44,343 nucleotides of DNA from a virus, in IMG/VR virus record IMGVR_UViG_3300005663_000088, positions 1 to 44,343 of that record. One strand, given 5' to 3'. The translations under genes were made by a program, and so were the position numbers. Under the pieces are notes generated by a model that saw only the letters and a list, made by a program, of their open reading frames with translations, had not been told where the DNA came from and made no database searches. This document shows positions 7,843 through 16,077 of this stretch, one piece after another; position 1 is the first letter of the stretch, and each line of letters opens with the position of its first letter.

Positions 7843-9915
7843 CTATGTCACCGTCGCGCCTGCGACCAGAGGTCGCCAGACCATTTCCCAGCCAATGGCC
7901 CCGTTCTGGTTGCCAGTGTCGCCGAATACGGTCTTAATGGTTCCACTTGTGACACAGGTGGCAACTATAGAGTTGGCCTGTCCAGGAGCCAGCGCGCCTA
8001 CTCCATCACTTGCCAACATGGCATTGGCCGCCGTGCCAGTGATACTTAACAAAGTACCCTCGTCAAGACCCGTGAGGTCTTTAGCGGCACAAATATTGTG
8101 TAGCGTACCCGAATCTGCCGTAATTTTCAGCAGACAGGTATTTGCCTGGGCCGGATGGACGGTAGTCATGCGCCCGATTAAATGAATAATCTCAATCGAG
8201 CCGGTATAGGTAAAAATTGTCCCATCGGTTAGGTTGGCCGTGCTGGTCGCAGTTGCCAACTGCGGTAGCTGATTGGCAGTTATGTAGCGGATAGCTTCAG
8301 CGAGGCTTACGGTATCCGCTGCCTGTGCCGCCGCTGGCCAGGTAGTGATTCCTGGTGTCCCCATCAGGATATCGTGCAGCGTATCAGTCTTCAGTCCAGC
8401 CCCACCCAGCAGGTCGTAGATGCTGTTATCTGCCAGTTCCGTATCCGTGCCAAGTTTGCCGTGAATGCTCTCGGTGGTGCCCAGGTCAGCAGTACCCATT
8501 GCCGCTGCATCTGTGATCGCAGCAGTCACTATTTGCTTTAGATAACCCATGAAGGTATCAGTTGAGGTCACTGCTCCCGCCGCCGCAGCATCGGTTTTAT
8601 TGCCTATGACCTCGTTGATCTGAGCATTCAGCGTATTATTCTGCGCCGGAACATCGTGGTATTCATCGATAGTGACCAAAGACGCTGTTGCGGCGATGGC
8701 ATCAGCTACAATCTGCTTGACATATGCTATTATCGTGTCAGTCTCGGTTACTGCCCCAACCGCCGTAGTATCTGTCTTGTTGCCGATGACCTCATTGATC
8801 TGGGCATTCAAGGTGTTGTTCTGGGCAGGTACGTCGTGAAACTCATCGATAATCACCGTAGCTGCGGCCTCTGTGATGGCTGCCGCTACAAGCTGCTTGG
8901 CATATGCTACTATCGTGTCAGTAGTTGTCACTGCACCGGCGGCGGTCGTGTCAGACTTATTGCCAATCACTTCATTGATCTGAGCATTAAGCACATTATT
9001 AGCGCCAGGTACGTCGTGGAACTCATCTACAATCACGACTGCGGCAGCCAGTGCACTCAGATCGTCTGCCGCCAGTGCGCTGCCAGAACCACCGGCAAAC
9101 GCATAGCCGCCCACAAGATCCCAGCAATCAACCGCGTCCCAGGTGCTACCTGTTGCCGTGTCTACGACGTTCAGGCTCAGTGCCGTCCCGACGTTGTTGA
9201 AGATGCAGTCGCGTACATGAACGTTGTCTACTGCCACCGAAAAGTTGACGAACGCTGTGCTGGCTATGCCGTCGAAAATAGAATTCTCGATGAGCACGTC
9301 ATCACAACCGGCCAGATCAATGCCTATGGTACAAGCATCCCCTGTTGCCACATCCCCTCGATACTGCAAGCGGTTGATGTGCAACCGGTCGGCTGCATTT
9401 GTAGTAAGAATGCCAGTTACAAACTCAACGGCGGCGGCATCCCGAATCTCTATATCTTCCAACGTACAATCTGTAGCGCTGATGGTGAGTGGAGCCATTA
9501 CGGAATCCACTCCACAAACAATCAGGAAGTTCTTCCACAGTGTATTTGCGGCGCTGATTGTCATAGCCGCACCCGTATGCGATAGGGTAAGCGTCGGACG
9601 ATCCGCGCCTTCACCCTGACCAAGAATAGTCAGCCCGGCCTTATCCAGGGCCAATAGTGAGCCAGTTACGCTCTTTGTCTCACTGTGTCCCGGCATGACA
9701 TGAATGATATCCCCGTTGTTAGCTGTTGCTCTGCCAATGGCATAGTCCACGGTCGCAAATGGGCTATCGGGATTCTGTCCAAAGCCCACAGCATCACTGG
9801 CAGCAGATGCCCCACTATCCACCCACCAGTGGTTACCGGTAGTCTCGCCCTCATTGGCGACGGTAAACATTCCGCCGCTTTGCTTTCGTACAAATAAAGG
9901 TGTTTTGGTAGTCAT
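7843..9915 (-). CDS. Right-handed beta-helix protein with three 60-residue tandem repeats
   Basis: The 690-aa product has three parts. Residues about 25-285 show a parallel beta-helix (pectate-lyase-like) signature: SPFATVDYAIGRA, then repeating coils with LTILGQG, CTLEDIEIRD and DVLIENSIFDG. Residues about 290-475 are three copies of a 60-residue helical repeat with the core DEFHDVPAQNNTLNAQINE followed by VIGNKTDT and a KQxVxxAI helix. The last about 200 residues are an Ala/Thr-rich beta domain. Such proteins are typically surface fibres on capsid or neck, and the repeat may be a trimeric stalk. The location within the head gene cluster supports a capsid fibre or decoration role. No catalytic residues can be assigned. 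Confidence 0.75.
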   Translation of the reverse strand: MTTKTPLFVRKQSGGMFTVANEGETTGNHWWVDSGASAASDAVGFGQNPDSPFATVDYAIGRATANNGDIIHVMPGHSETKSVTGSLLALDKAGLTILGQGEGADRPTLTLSHTGAAMTISAANTLWKNFLIVCGVDSVMAPLTISATDCTLEDIEIRDAAAVEFVTGILTTNAADRLHINRLQYRGDVATGDACTIGIDLAGCDDVLIENSIFDGIASTAFVNFSVAVDNVHVRDCIFNNVGTALSLNVVDTATGSTWDAVDCWDLVGGYAFAGGSGSALAADDLSALAAAVVIVDEFHDVPGANNVLNAQINEVIGNKSDTTAAGAVTTTDTIVAYAKQLVAAAITEAAATVIIDEFHDVPAQNNTLNAQINEVIGNKTDTTAVGAVTETDTIIAYVKQIVADAIAATASLVTIDEYHDVPAQNNTLNAQINEVIGNKTDAAAAGAVTSTDTFMGYLKQIVTAAITDAAAMGTADLGTTESIHGKLGTDTELADNSIYDLLGGAGLKTDTLHDILMGTPGITTWPAAAQAADTVSLAEAIRYITANQLPQLATATSTANLTDGTIFTYTGSIEIIHLIGRMTTVHPAQANTCLLKITADSGTLHNICAAKDLTGLDEGTLLSITGTAANAMLASDGVGALAPGQANSIVATCVTSGTIKTVFGDTGNQNGAIGWEMVWRPLVAGATVT
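8511..9050 (-). repeat. Three tandem 180-bp coding repeats
   Basis: Equivalent bases recur at exact 180-bp offsets: the strand-reversed DEFHDVP codons lie near 8650, 8830 and 9010. The copies have diverged at both nucleotide and protein level. They encode the 60-residue repeats in the middle of the beta-helix protein; the outer boundaries are approximate. Confidence 0.8.
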
Positions 9916-9929
9916 TTTCTAATTTCCTT

Positions 9930-9967
9930 CCGGGTTCAAACCGGTGTAGGTGGGGGCGAGTCGCCCC
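9930..9967 (-). terminator. Two adjacent hairpins between decoration and beta-helix genes
   Basis: GGGGCG-AGT-CGCCCC (9953-9967) is a perfect 6-bp GC stem, and CCGGGTTCAAACCGG (9930-9944) is a second near-palindrome. They fill the only sizeable gap in the capsid region, just after the stop of the 153-aa gene. There is no T-tract, so they more likely stabilise the 3' end of capsid mRNA or cause partial termination than act as a strong terminator. Confidence 0.45.
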
Positions 9968-9979
9968 GCCCCCCGAAAT

Positions 9980-10441
9980 CTAGCTCAGCAACGTAACCGG
10001 CGTCGGCTCGTAGCGGCCATCGATAACGATGGCCAGTACGCCAGCCGTGACCGCCTGCGCTGTCGTTTCATCCCCGCTCAGCCGCACGAAACCGTACCCC
10101 TCCTCAGCCAGTTCCGCCGTATCTACATAGATTTGGTGCATGGCATTTGCCACAGCCGAACTCGAAATTCCCGCTGTAGTTGCCGCAGTCCAGTCGCTCC
10201 AAACGTCAGTAGCCACGCAAGATCGATATATGAACGGAACGGTTGCCACTGCCGACGCCGTATTCGTCGAACATGCCTCGACAGTGATAGTCGATATTCC
10301 ACCGGAAGCGTTGGCCCCCGTTTGAATAATGAACAGCACACCGGCACCCTGCGCATTGATAATATCGCTGTCGAACGAGGTATTAAACGCATCGGCCACT
10401 GGCACTACTGCATTGATCACATGAAAATTCGGAATACCCAT
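9980..10441 (-). CDS. Putative capsid decoration protein
   Basis: A 153-aa protein beginning MGIPNFHVINAVVPVAD, directly downstream of the major capsid gene with 9 nt between them. It is rich in Ala, Thr and Val with beta strands (GVLFIIQTGAN, TITVEACST, YGFVRLSGDE, GVLAIVIDGRYEP) and no charged coiled coil. Small all-beta proteins in this position commonly bind the capsid surface as decoration or cement proteins. Assigned by position and composition only. Confidence 0.6.
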   Translation of the reverse strand: MGIPNFHVINAVVPVADAFNTSFDSDIINAQGAGVLFIIQTGANASGGISTITVEACSTNTASAVATVPFIYRSCVATDVWSDWTAATTAGISSSAVANAMHQIYVDTAELAEEGYGFVRLSGDETTAQAVTAGVLAIVIDGRYEPTPVTLLS

Positions 10442-10450
10442 TTTTTCCTC

Positions 10451-11872
10451 CTATGCCCGCTCAGCAAGATTGACATAAGCCGAGACGGTATTGCCGCCAT
10501 TAGCCGGGGTCAACGGCGCTCGCCAGATAGGCTGTCCATCGACGCGCCAGATAAATCGATATGCGGTCTCGCCCTCAAGGAATCTCACATGAATCGAGGA
10601 AGCTGATGTAATGCCCCCCTTCTCGATCATCTGATATTCACCCAAATCGAGCAGTTGAATATCGCCTACATCGCCCACGTTATCACAAGACTCATGTACG
10701 GCTACGGGTCGCCCGAAGATGTTGCCGTACGGTGCAGCCGTAGCTCCACCCGGCGGCGTATAGACAGGCACGCCGCCCGTACCCACATCCAGTGTCATCA
10801 GCATCAATTGCGGCTCTACGTCCTGGCTTATCAACCAGATCGCATTTGGCTTAGAGCGCGGCCACAATCGCGACCACATATAGACAAGATTTTCATAGAC
10901 GACCGTATCCGCCGCTTGACCGGTTTCTTTAGCCTGCGTAATGATGGCATTACTGCCCTCGATTCCAGCAGGCATACCAGACCCCGTACCATTCAGGATG
11001 GAATCCTCAACACCCCAGCGAAGTTCCTCAGGCATAATGCGCATTACATACGACTCGAGGGCCGTTGAATCCTGTAACTGTTCCTCGGTTACATAGACTA
11101 GAGCGCCCGCCTTTTTTAGCTTCAGGTCCATATTCTCGAACTTCGGCCTGCTTGGAGTAGGGGCTTGATTCTCACTTAGCCAGTAAAACTGTACTCCCCC
11201 TCGCCTGCTACCCGTTGCTCGACTTGATTCCGCTTCCACGTGGTACGTTATACTATTAAAATTCGGGCCGATGGGGTCCATAGCTACCCGACTCAGTAGG
11301 AATGAACTGTCATAAACACGCGATAGAATGCTAGTTGGCTGTTCAGTGCCTACTAGGATTCCGCCATACTGCGGCATGCTTTCACCCAGTCCGGTTGGCG
11401 CAGCTTTGAAACTCTTTGTACCTGTCTGCGCTGCCTTCAGGCTACCCACAAAATCATCGCCCATGGCGCCGGCGACAGAGAATCCGTATTCGTCAACCTG
11501 GTCTGTCGATTGCAGGCTTGCGAGTCGCGGATCCATCCAGTTGTTTGTTGCCGCTTTGACCGCCAGTAGGAATTCGCCCATACTTTTGAACGGATTGCGC
11601 TTGTTCGCTTTGTCGGCTTCGTCCTCGGTGACAATGACAGTCCCGGCCCCGTTAGTTGCCGGAGCCATCGCCGCCTTGTCCAGCTTCGCCTTGAGTTCGT
11701 CGCGCTCCTTCTGCAGCGCCTTCATTGCCTCGCTGTCTTTGTCATCTTCGTCAGGCTCTAGCTCCATAATGGCTTTCAGAGCTTTTGCCTGGTCATATAG
11801 TTTAGTTGCCTCTTCCAGATTGCCCGCTGTAATAGCCGCTTTGGCAGCCTGAATCAGCTCCTTCAAATTCAT
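10451..11872 (-). CDS. Major capsid protein, HK97 fold with N-terminal scaffold (delta) domain
   Basis: The 473-aa product has a highly charged helical N-terminus (residues about 1-75, with a KALQKERDELKAKLDKA coiled coil) typical of the HK97 delta domain that is removed by the prohead protease. An HK97-type shell domain follows: the E-loop region about 170-215, the spine helix and P-domain segments (LYVTEEQLQD-like KKAGALVYVTEEQLQDS, EDSILNGTGSGMPAGI), and the A-domain (FGRPVAVHESC, LLDLGEYQMIEKGG). The protease gene lies one base upstream, as in HK97. The first residue after cleavage cannot be fixed from the sequence. Confidence 0.93.
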   Translation of the reverse strand: MNLKELIQAAKAAITAGNLEEATKLYDQAKALKAIMELEPDEDDKDSEAMKALQKERDELKAKLDKAAMAPATNGAGTVIVTEDEADKANKRNPFKSMGEFLLAVKAATNNWMDPRLASLQSTDQVDEYGFSVAGAMGDDFVGSLKAAQTGTKSFKAAPTGLGESMPQYGGILVGTEQPTSILSRVYDSSFLLSRVAMDPIGPNFNSITYHVEAESSRATGSRRGGVQFYWLSENQAPTPSRPKFENMDLKLKKAGALVYVTEEQLQDSTALESYVMRIMPEELRWGVEDSILNGTGSGMPAGIEGSNAIITQAKETGQAADTVVYENLVYMWSRLWPRSKPNAIWLISQDVEPQLMLMTLDVGTGGVPVYTPPGGATAAPYGNIFGRPVAVHESCDNVGDVGDIQLLDLGEYQMIEKGGITSASSIHVRFLEGETAYRFIWRVDGQPIWRAPLTPANGGNTVSAYVNLAERA

Positions 11873-11873
11873 G

Positions 11874-12503
11874 TCATACCTCCAACTCCATCAAATTCAA
11901 TTCCGTCAATAATCGTTTTGCGTCCGCTTCTGCGTTTGCAACTTCCTGTTCCGACGCTGTGCTGGCGTCCTCTGGCAGCAATGCCGCAAATCGTTCATCC
12001 GCTTCCGCTAAATGTTGCACGCTTTTCAGCGTTGTTACCTGTGTGTGCTGCAGCCCTGCGGCAGGTGTAGGTGTTAGACTGGCGTCACTGCCCAGCGGCC
12101 AATGCTTAATCCAATTGGCTTTCTTCACCGGCTCCCGCTCAATCAAGTTGGGCAGTGTGCCGCTAGACCAGCCCAGCTTGCCACTCTCTGCCATGTCATA
12201 GATTGCCTTCTCGTACTCGTCACGCATGGCAAGCTGTGTTTCTATCCACACGCCCACGCTGTCAGTCTCGACGGTTCCCTTGCTCAACTTGCGTTTCTTC
12301 AGCACCGGGTCAAGACCGTGGTTGTAATAGACGGTCACACGGTCACCACGCTCTATGTCGAAATCGGTATCCTTGGTAAAGAAATCGTTCTCCATATCGG
12401 GTGTATCGGCGTCGGTAAAACGCACCAGATAGCCGCCCAGCTTCCCGTTGCCAAGCGCCTTGATCTCCCCCCCCAGAACTACTAGCATGTCATCATTTTT
12501 CAT
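11874..12503 (-). CDS. Prohead protease (HK97/U35 family)
   Basis: I chose the ATG at 12503 (MKNDDMLV, 209 aa) because a GGAG lies 8 nt upstream. The longer GTG start at 12539 would fall inside a strong inverted repeat. A catalytic His is visible in YYNHG (residue 62) and the catalytic Ser in GWSSG (113 or 114), with the expected spacing for U35 peptidases. A helical Glu/Ala-rich tail (about 165-209) follows. It should mature the prohead by removing the capsid protein's delta domain, whose gene is next. Confidence 0.88.
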   Translation of the reverse strand: MKNDDMLVVLGGEIKALGNGKLGGYLVRFTDADTPDMENDFFTKDTDFDIERGDRVTVYYNHGLDPVLKKRKLSKGTVETDSVGVWIETQLAMRDEYEKAIYDMAESGKLGWSSGTLPNLIEREPVKKANWIKHWPLGSDASLTPTPAAGLQHTQVTTLKSVQHLAEADERFAALLPEDASTASEQEVANAEADAKRLLTELNLMELEV

Positions 12504-12518
12504 ATTTCCAACTCCAAT

Positions 12519-12569
12519 ATAAAGCGCCTTAGTCGCCACGCTTGATGCGTTTTGGCTAAGGCGCTTTAT
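12519..12569 (-). promoter_or_regulatory. 14-bp perfect inverted repeat before the prohead protease
   Basis: ATAAAGCGCCTTAG (12519-12532) is the exact reverse complement of 12556-12569, with a 23-base spacer. In the late transcript it makes a 14-bp stem ending about 15 nt before the protease start codon. The weak run of U/A after it (TATATT) is poor for intrinsic termination. RNA processing, attenuation or control of protease and capsid expression is more likely, or a protein operator. Confidence 0.6.
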
Positions 12570-12605
12570 GCTGCTGCGCTAGTTATGCTGTTGTGCAGTT
12601 ACGTA

Positions 12606-12797
12606 TTAGTCTAGTTCAATCTCCTCGTTCAGTACTGCGTCCGCCATACTTTGCATTGTGTGCTTGATTTTCTTTCTCCAATATTCCTCGAACCGTGCAA
12701 ATGCAACATAATGCAAAGTATCATCCCTGTCGTCCAGAGGATATCGAATCTTTAGCCTGTACTCCAACATTGTCGCCGTCTTGCGTTCTGTCATCAT
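12606..12797 (-). CDS. Small hypothetical protein (63 aa)
   Basis: MMTERKTATMLEYRLKIRY... ending EEIELD. It is charged, probably alpha/beta, without membrane segment. It overlaps the stop of the preceding 72-aa gene by 4 nt in the late operon between neck and protease genes and ends 36 nt before the inverted repeat. No family recognised. Confidence 0.6.
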   Translation of the reverse strand: MMTERKTATMLEYRLKIRYPLDDRDDTLHYVAFARFEEYWRKKIKHTMQSMADAVLNEEIELD

Positions 12798-13012
12798 TCT
12801 GCTTCCAGCCTCAGCGCAGATTCATCTGTGCGCTCAGTGTTGAAATCAACATCACGCAATTCAAACCACGAATTGAGACGCTCTTGAAATGTCATGCCGC
12901 CATTAAGGCGTCCTGCTGGCCATGTAACCCACTCTTCCCCCCACCCTTTCGCCAAGAGTATGCGATCCCCCGTCTTGCTGTCTACTATCCACAATCTCCG
13001 ATTCGCCATCAT
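12794..13012 (-). CDS. Small hypothetical protein (72 aa)
   Basis: MMANRRLWIVDSKTGDRILLAKGWGEEWVTW.... A strong AAGGAG lies 5 nt before the ATG pair. The sequence reads as a small beta-rich domain with a charged tail. Its first 110 nt overlap the end of the 81-aa gene in another frame, an unusually long overlap; the ribosome binding site makes this frame the safer of the two. Confidence 0.65.
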   Translation of the reverse strand: MMANRRLWIVDSKTGDRILLAKGWGEEWVTWPAGRLNGGMTFQERLNSWFELRDVDFNTERTDESALRLEAE

Positions 13013-13148
13013 CTGCGCTCCTTAATTGCGCTAAGTCTATCAGGGCCACTTCACTCCTGTCTACCACGTACATAATAGCACGTTCGAAATCTATTTTGCA
13101 AATGAAACGGCCCGTTATCGGATGCCGGATCACCGTGTATTCGTTCAT
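12903..13148 (-). CDS. Small hypothetical protein (81 aa), C-terminus overlapped
   Basis: MNEYTVIRHPITGRFICKIDFERAIMYVVDRSEVALIDL... has a good AGAAGG ribosome binding site and a convincing first 50 residues (beta strands, balanced charges). The last about 37 residues, Gly/Arg rich, share DNA with the following gene and may be only loosely constrained. No family recognised. Confidence 0.55.
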   Translation of the reverse strand: MNEYTVIRHPITGRFICKIDFERAIMYVVDRSEVALIDLAQLRSADDGESEIVDSRQQDGGSHTLGERVGGRVGYMASRTP

Positions 13149-13182
13149 TTGCCTTCTAATGTCTTGTCTATCACCTTTTGCA

Positions 13183-13491
13183 TTATTTGCCCCCCAGCCA
13201 TCTATCTAGCCATTTGTCCACCAAATGCAACCATGAGTTACTGAAACCAGTATTATCGTTTTGGGGGATCGGCAGCGGTAGCTGTTCAGGTTTATATTCC
13301 AATGCCGGATAGTATGCTCCAATCCAGGGCACTATTTCCGCATTATTTCCCCGCACAACATCAAGTTCTAGTGGGCCAATACAATCAAACGGAGATGTAC
13401 AGGCCGCGAATGCCTTATCGCGATCCGAATAGATACCCAAAACACCGATTGGCATATCGGGATTGTGTCGCAAAGCTAACCAAAGCATCAT
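13183..13491 (-). CDS. Hypothetical protein (102 aa)
   Basis: MMLWLALRHNPDMPIGVLGIYSDRDKAFAA... follows the gp10-like gene without a gap (TAGATGATG). The N-terminal 45 residues look like a compact domain of the GIYxDxxKA type often seen in small phage proteins. The tail ends with an amphipathic WLHLVDKWLDRWLGG helix. The role in the head region is unknown. Confidence 0.62.
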   Translation of the reverse strand: MMLWLALRHNPDMPIGVLGIYSDRDKAFAACTSPFDCIGPLELDVVRGNNAEIVPWIGAYYPALEYKPEQLPLPIPQNDNTGFSNSWLHLVDKWLDRWLGGK

Positions 13492-13914
13492 CTATCCCTT
13501 CAGCGCCTTATCTACGGCTCGCTTGAATGCGCGATTGATTAACCGTCGCATATAATTGCCCTCAACTACCTGCTTGTCAGTCTGCCATCGGCCCTGATGC
13601 ACCTTTGCCTGAAAACGCTCTGATTGCACAAGCGGCCCATAGCTGACAGGATTGCCTACCGTACCCACTACTCCGCCACCTTTTCGTTTGACCTCTTTTG
13701 ACCAATTCTTGCCAAGTTGTTCAGATGTAGCCGATCCCCCCTTATACCCATAGCCGCGAATATAACGGCTACCTGGAATTTTGGGTGGATATTGTTTCAT
13801 CGTCGTTTCAACATACTGTACAGATTCGTGCATAGGACGTACTAATACCTCTATTGCCGCCGCCTTACCTAGCTTTTTGTATAATTTATCTAATCCCTGT
13901 ATTTGAATACTCAT
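13492..13914 (-). CDS. Neck protein, HK97 gp10-like
   Basis: The 140-aa product starts MSIQIQGLDKLYKKLGK, the characteristic opening of HK97-gp10-like neck/head-closure proteins. The family's central variable part follows, with YGPLVQSERFQAKVHQGRW and a C-terminal helix (MRRLINRAFKRAVDKALKG). Its start codon overlaps the last base of the MuF-type gene. Family knowledge suggests it joins the connector to the tail or closes the head. Confidence 0.8.
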   Translation of the reverse strand: MSIQIQGLDKLYKKLGKAAAIEVLVRPMHESVQYVETTMKQYPPKIPGSRYIRGYGYKGGSATSEQLGKNWSKEVKRKGGGVVGTVGNPVSYGPLVQSERFQAKVHQGRWQTDKQVVEGNYMRRLINRAFKRAVDKALKG

Positions 13915-14711
13915 TATCCAACCACCGCTATCTTACGGTTAGCCAGCTTGCCGCAAATCGGACATACCTTTTCATCTGCTGAAGTCAACCAAATATATGA
14001 CCAGTTACCCTTTCCATCTTCAATCAGCCCCGGCCAACATCTGCAACCAGGGTGCGAATCGTTGGGTGGTCGAATCTCTGGCGGCCCAGAGACCAGGCCC
14101 GAATCAATATATGATTCAATTGTTCCTTCAGCAAATGCCCTTGTAATCTCGGTCTGCGCTATTAGCTGCGCACGTTGTTCACTAAACGGTACAGCCCGTA
14201 AATCATCAATCAATCGTTGTAGCGGCTCCTGATTGCCTATCCACCGGCTAACCGATTGCTGCACCATGCGCTCGGTAGTAACGTCAATGTCTCGTATCAA
14301 CTGCCCGGCGTATTGTTCGGCCCAATCGCGTGCTCGTGTATTGGTCATTGTCCAGTCGAAACCGAAGCCGCCTATATTCTCAAACTGGTCTACAGCTACT
14401 TGTACGCCCAGGTCAACACCCTGCAATAGTGCACGACTTAGAGCATCCGCTAACTGCGGTCTGTTTCTATCGTATGCCCTGCGATATGCTTCCATCGCGC
14501 GTAACATATCGGCTTCCATTTCCTCCGGGTAGTATTCTCGAAAATCGCCGTTGATACGGTTGAATATCCTGCGTAGTCTGGCTGCCGTATTTTTTTCCAA
14601 GGCCATGCGAATAGCCCGTTCGGCTTCATCATCATCTGGATCAAGCTGCAACAATAGTGCCTTGTATGCGTCACGGGTAATCGGCCCATTCGGTAGCTCG
14701 AAAGGGCGCAT
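13914..14711 (-). CDS. Head morphogenesis protein, MuF-like
   Basis: The 265-aa product has a helical N-terminal 150 residues, then the MuF domain with TEITRAFAEGT and the diagnostic HPGCRCWP box (about residues 220-227). An extra C-terminal CPICG motif could help bind zinc. MuF-type minor head proteins attach near the portal and are packaged in small numbers. The gene overlaps the end of the portal gene by 41 nt, as often seen with portal/MuF pairs. Confidence 0.87.
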   Translation of the reverse strand: MRPFELPNGPITRDAYKALLLQLDPDDDEAERAIRMALEKNTAARLRRIFNRINGDFREYYPEEMEADMLRAMEAYRRAYDRNRPQLADALSRALLQGVDLGVQVAVDQFENIGGFGFDWTMTNTRARDWAEQYAGQLIRDIDVTTERMVQQSVSRWIGNQEPLQRLIDDLRAVPFSEQRAQLIAQTEITRAFAEGTIESYIDSGLVSGPPEIRPPNDSHPGCRCWPGLIEDGKGNWSYIWLTSADEKVCPICGKLANRKIAVVG

Positions 14712-16068
14712 TCTCGCCTTTAGCGCCCCCTTCAGCTTTCAGTTCGGCCAGCACAGCCGCACGGTCTGCACTGGTTAGGATGGCACTATTAAATGCCATC
14801 AAATCAAATGTTTTGCTATTTATTCGTCGCTTTGCCCAGCGTTTGAAACGCTCCAGTTCCTCCATACGCTCAGTTACGTCCTGCTCTGGCTCTGGTTCCG
14901 GCTGCACATCCAGCAATGCCCGGTCAAAATCGGCCGGCAGCGTGATACCAAGCACCTCTACCGCAACTGATAACGGCATGCCCGCTTGTACATAATTAAG
15001 TACGGCTTCGCTACGTTGTTCTTCATCCTCCTGGTAGATACTCAATTGCTGCGGCAGAAACTGGAAGCGAAGCCCCTGCGGCTTGAATAACTGGTCGTTC
15101 AATGCCCGCTCGATACGTATACATTCCGGAATGATCGTCGTGTCGAACAGATTGAGCCGGTCTGCATCGGCGGCGGCATCAGTAGCAATCTGACTCATTA
15201 CTATCGCGTGCGGAATGCCGAATGCAGTTGCAATTTCCTCGCGTCGCTCTGTGGTCAGGCTGCTGTTACTCAGGCTCTCTAGCCCCTCGCCGACGGGAAT
15301 AATCGTTACCGCATCGGCGTTGATTGCCTTTGCCGCCCAGGCTTTGCTAATACCTGTTATAGCTCGATTAAACCATGATTCAAGCTCTAACTTATCTTTA
15401 CGCTGCGTAGAACCCGGCACGGCCAAAATGCTCGCCTTGATTGCGCCGCGCTCGAAGAATTGTTTGACGAACTCATCGACGTTGAAAAGCACACCCGCCG
15501 CATTCATGGCCGCCGCAGCAGGTGACCCTTTTGGCTCGGTCTCTGATGCGCCTGTCAGCCAGAAATACACTACATCCTCTAGCGGCAAATAAATCGGTAC
15601 CTGATTGCCGCCTAGCGTGCGTTTGAATTGAGTGATGCCGTCCGATGTCCATATCGGTTTCATGCTGGAGGGCGTAAGCCAGCGCAGCTCTAATATCCGT
15701 GCGCCGTTGCGCTCTAAGTGCAAATAGGCTCTACTGACAATGGATAGCGACTCCTCGATACGCGGTATCAGTGGCGGCAGTCCGGCCAGCCATTCGTATT
15801 GCAATCCTACCGGCGGCTCAGGTTCATCAGACGCCCATATCGGCGTCTCACCGCGCACTATCTGCCACGGCACAGTTGCTACAGCCGCCGCACGTACATC
15901 GATGCAGCGATACATGTATGCGACCTCGGCGGCGTACTTGGCCACTTTGCCTTCTGGAAGCTGGCCGCCCATCGGCAGCCAGGCTTCCGGCGGCAGATCG
16001 GTGATTGGGATCGCTTTCTTACCGTCAACAAATTGGTAGCCTGTCAAATAGTGTTTGGTGTCAGCCAT
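14671..16068 (-). CDS. Portal protein, HK97 family
   Basis: The 465-aa product has a portal-type wing/stem arrangement: YMYRCIDVRAAAVATVPW near residue 50, a loop with PSSMKPIW (about 132), FKRTLGGNQVPIYLPLEDVVYFW (about 145-170), and FGIPHAIVMSQ with ERALNDQLF helices (about 290-345). A charged C-terminal tail with an EPEPEQ stretch follows. It lies directly after TerL. The family forms the dodecameric DNA channel and packaging motor docking site. Confidence 0.9.
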   Translation of the reverse strand: MADTKHYLTGYQFVDGKKAIPITDLPPEAWLPMGGQLPEGKVAKYAAEVAYMYRCIDVRAAAVATVPWQIVRGETPIWASDEPEPPVGLQYEWLAGLPPLIPRIEESLSIVSRAYLHLERNGARILELRWLTPSSMKPIWTSDGITQFKRTLGGNQVPIYLPLEDVVYFWLTGASETEPKGSPAAAAMNAAGVLFNVDEFVKQFFERGAIKASILAVPGSTQRKDKLELESWFNRAITGISKAWAAKAINADAVTIIPVGEGLESLSNSSLTTERREEIATAFGIPHAIVMSQIATDAAADADRLNLFDTTIIPECIRIERALNDQLFKPQGLRFQFLPQQLSIYQEDEEQRSEAVLNYVQAGMPLSVAVEVLGITLPADFDRALLDVQPEPEPEQDVTERMEELERFKRWAKRRINSKTFDLMAFNSAILTSADRAAVLAELKAEGGAKGENAPFRATEWADYP

Positions 16069-16077
16069 GCCGCCTCG

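Noticed and set aside
8656-9619. Plus-strand ORFs opposite the beta-helix repeat protein
   Set aside because: Their repeats come from the 180-bp repeats of the real gene on the other strand; no start signals.
12540-12605. GTG start at 12539 for the prohead protease
   Set aside because: Lies within the inverted repeat and lacks a ribosome binding site; ATG 12503 has GGAG at 8 nt.
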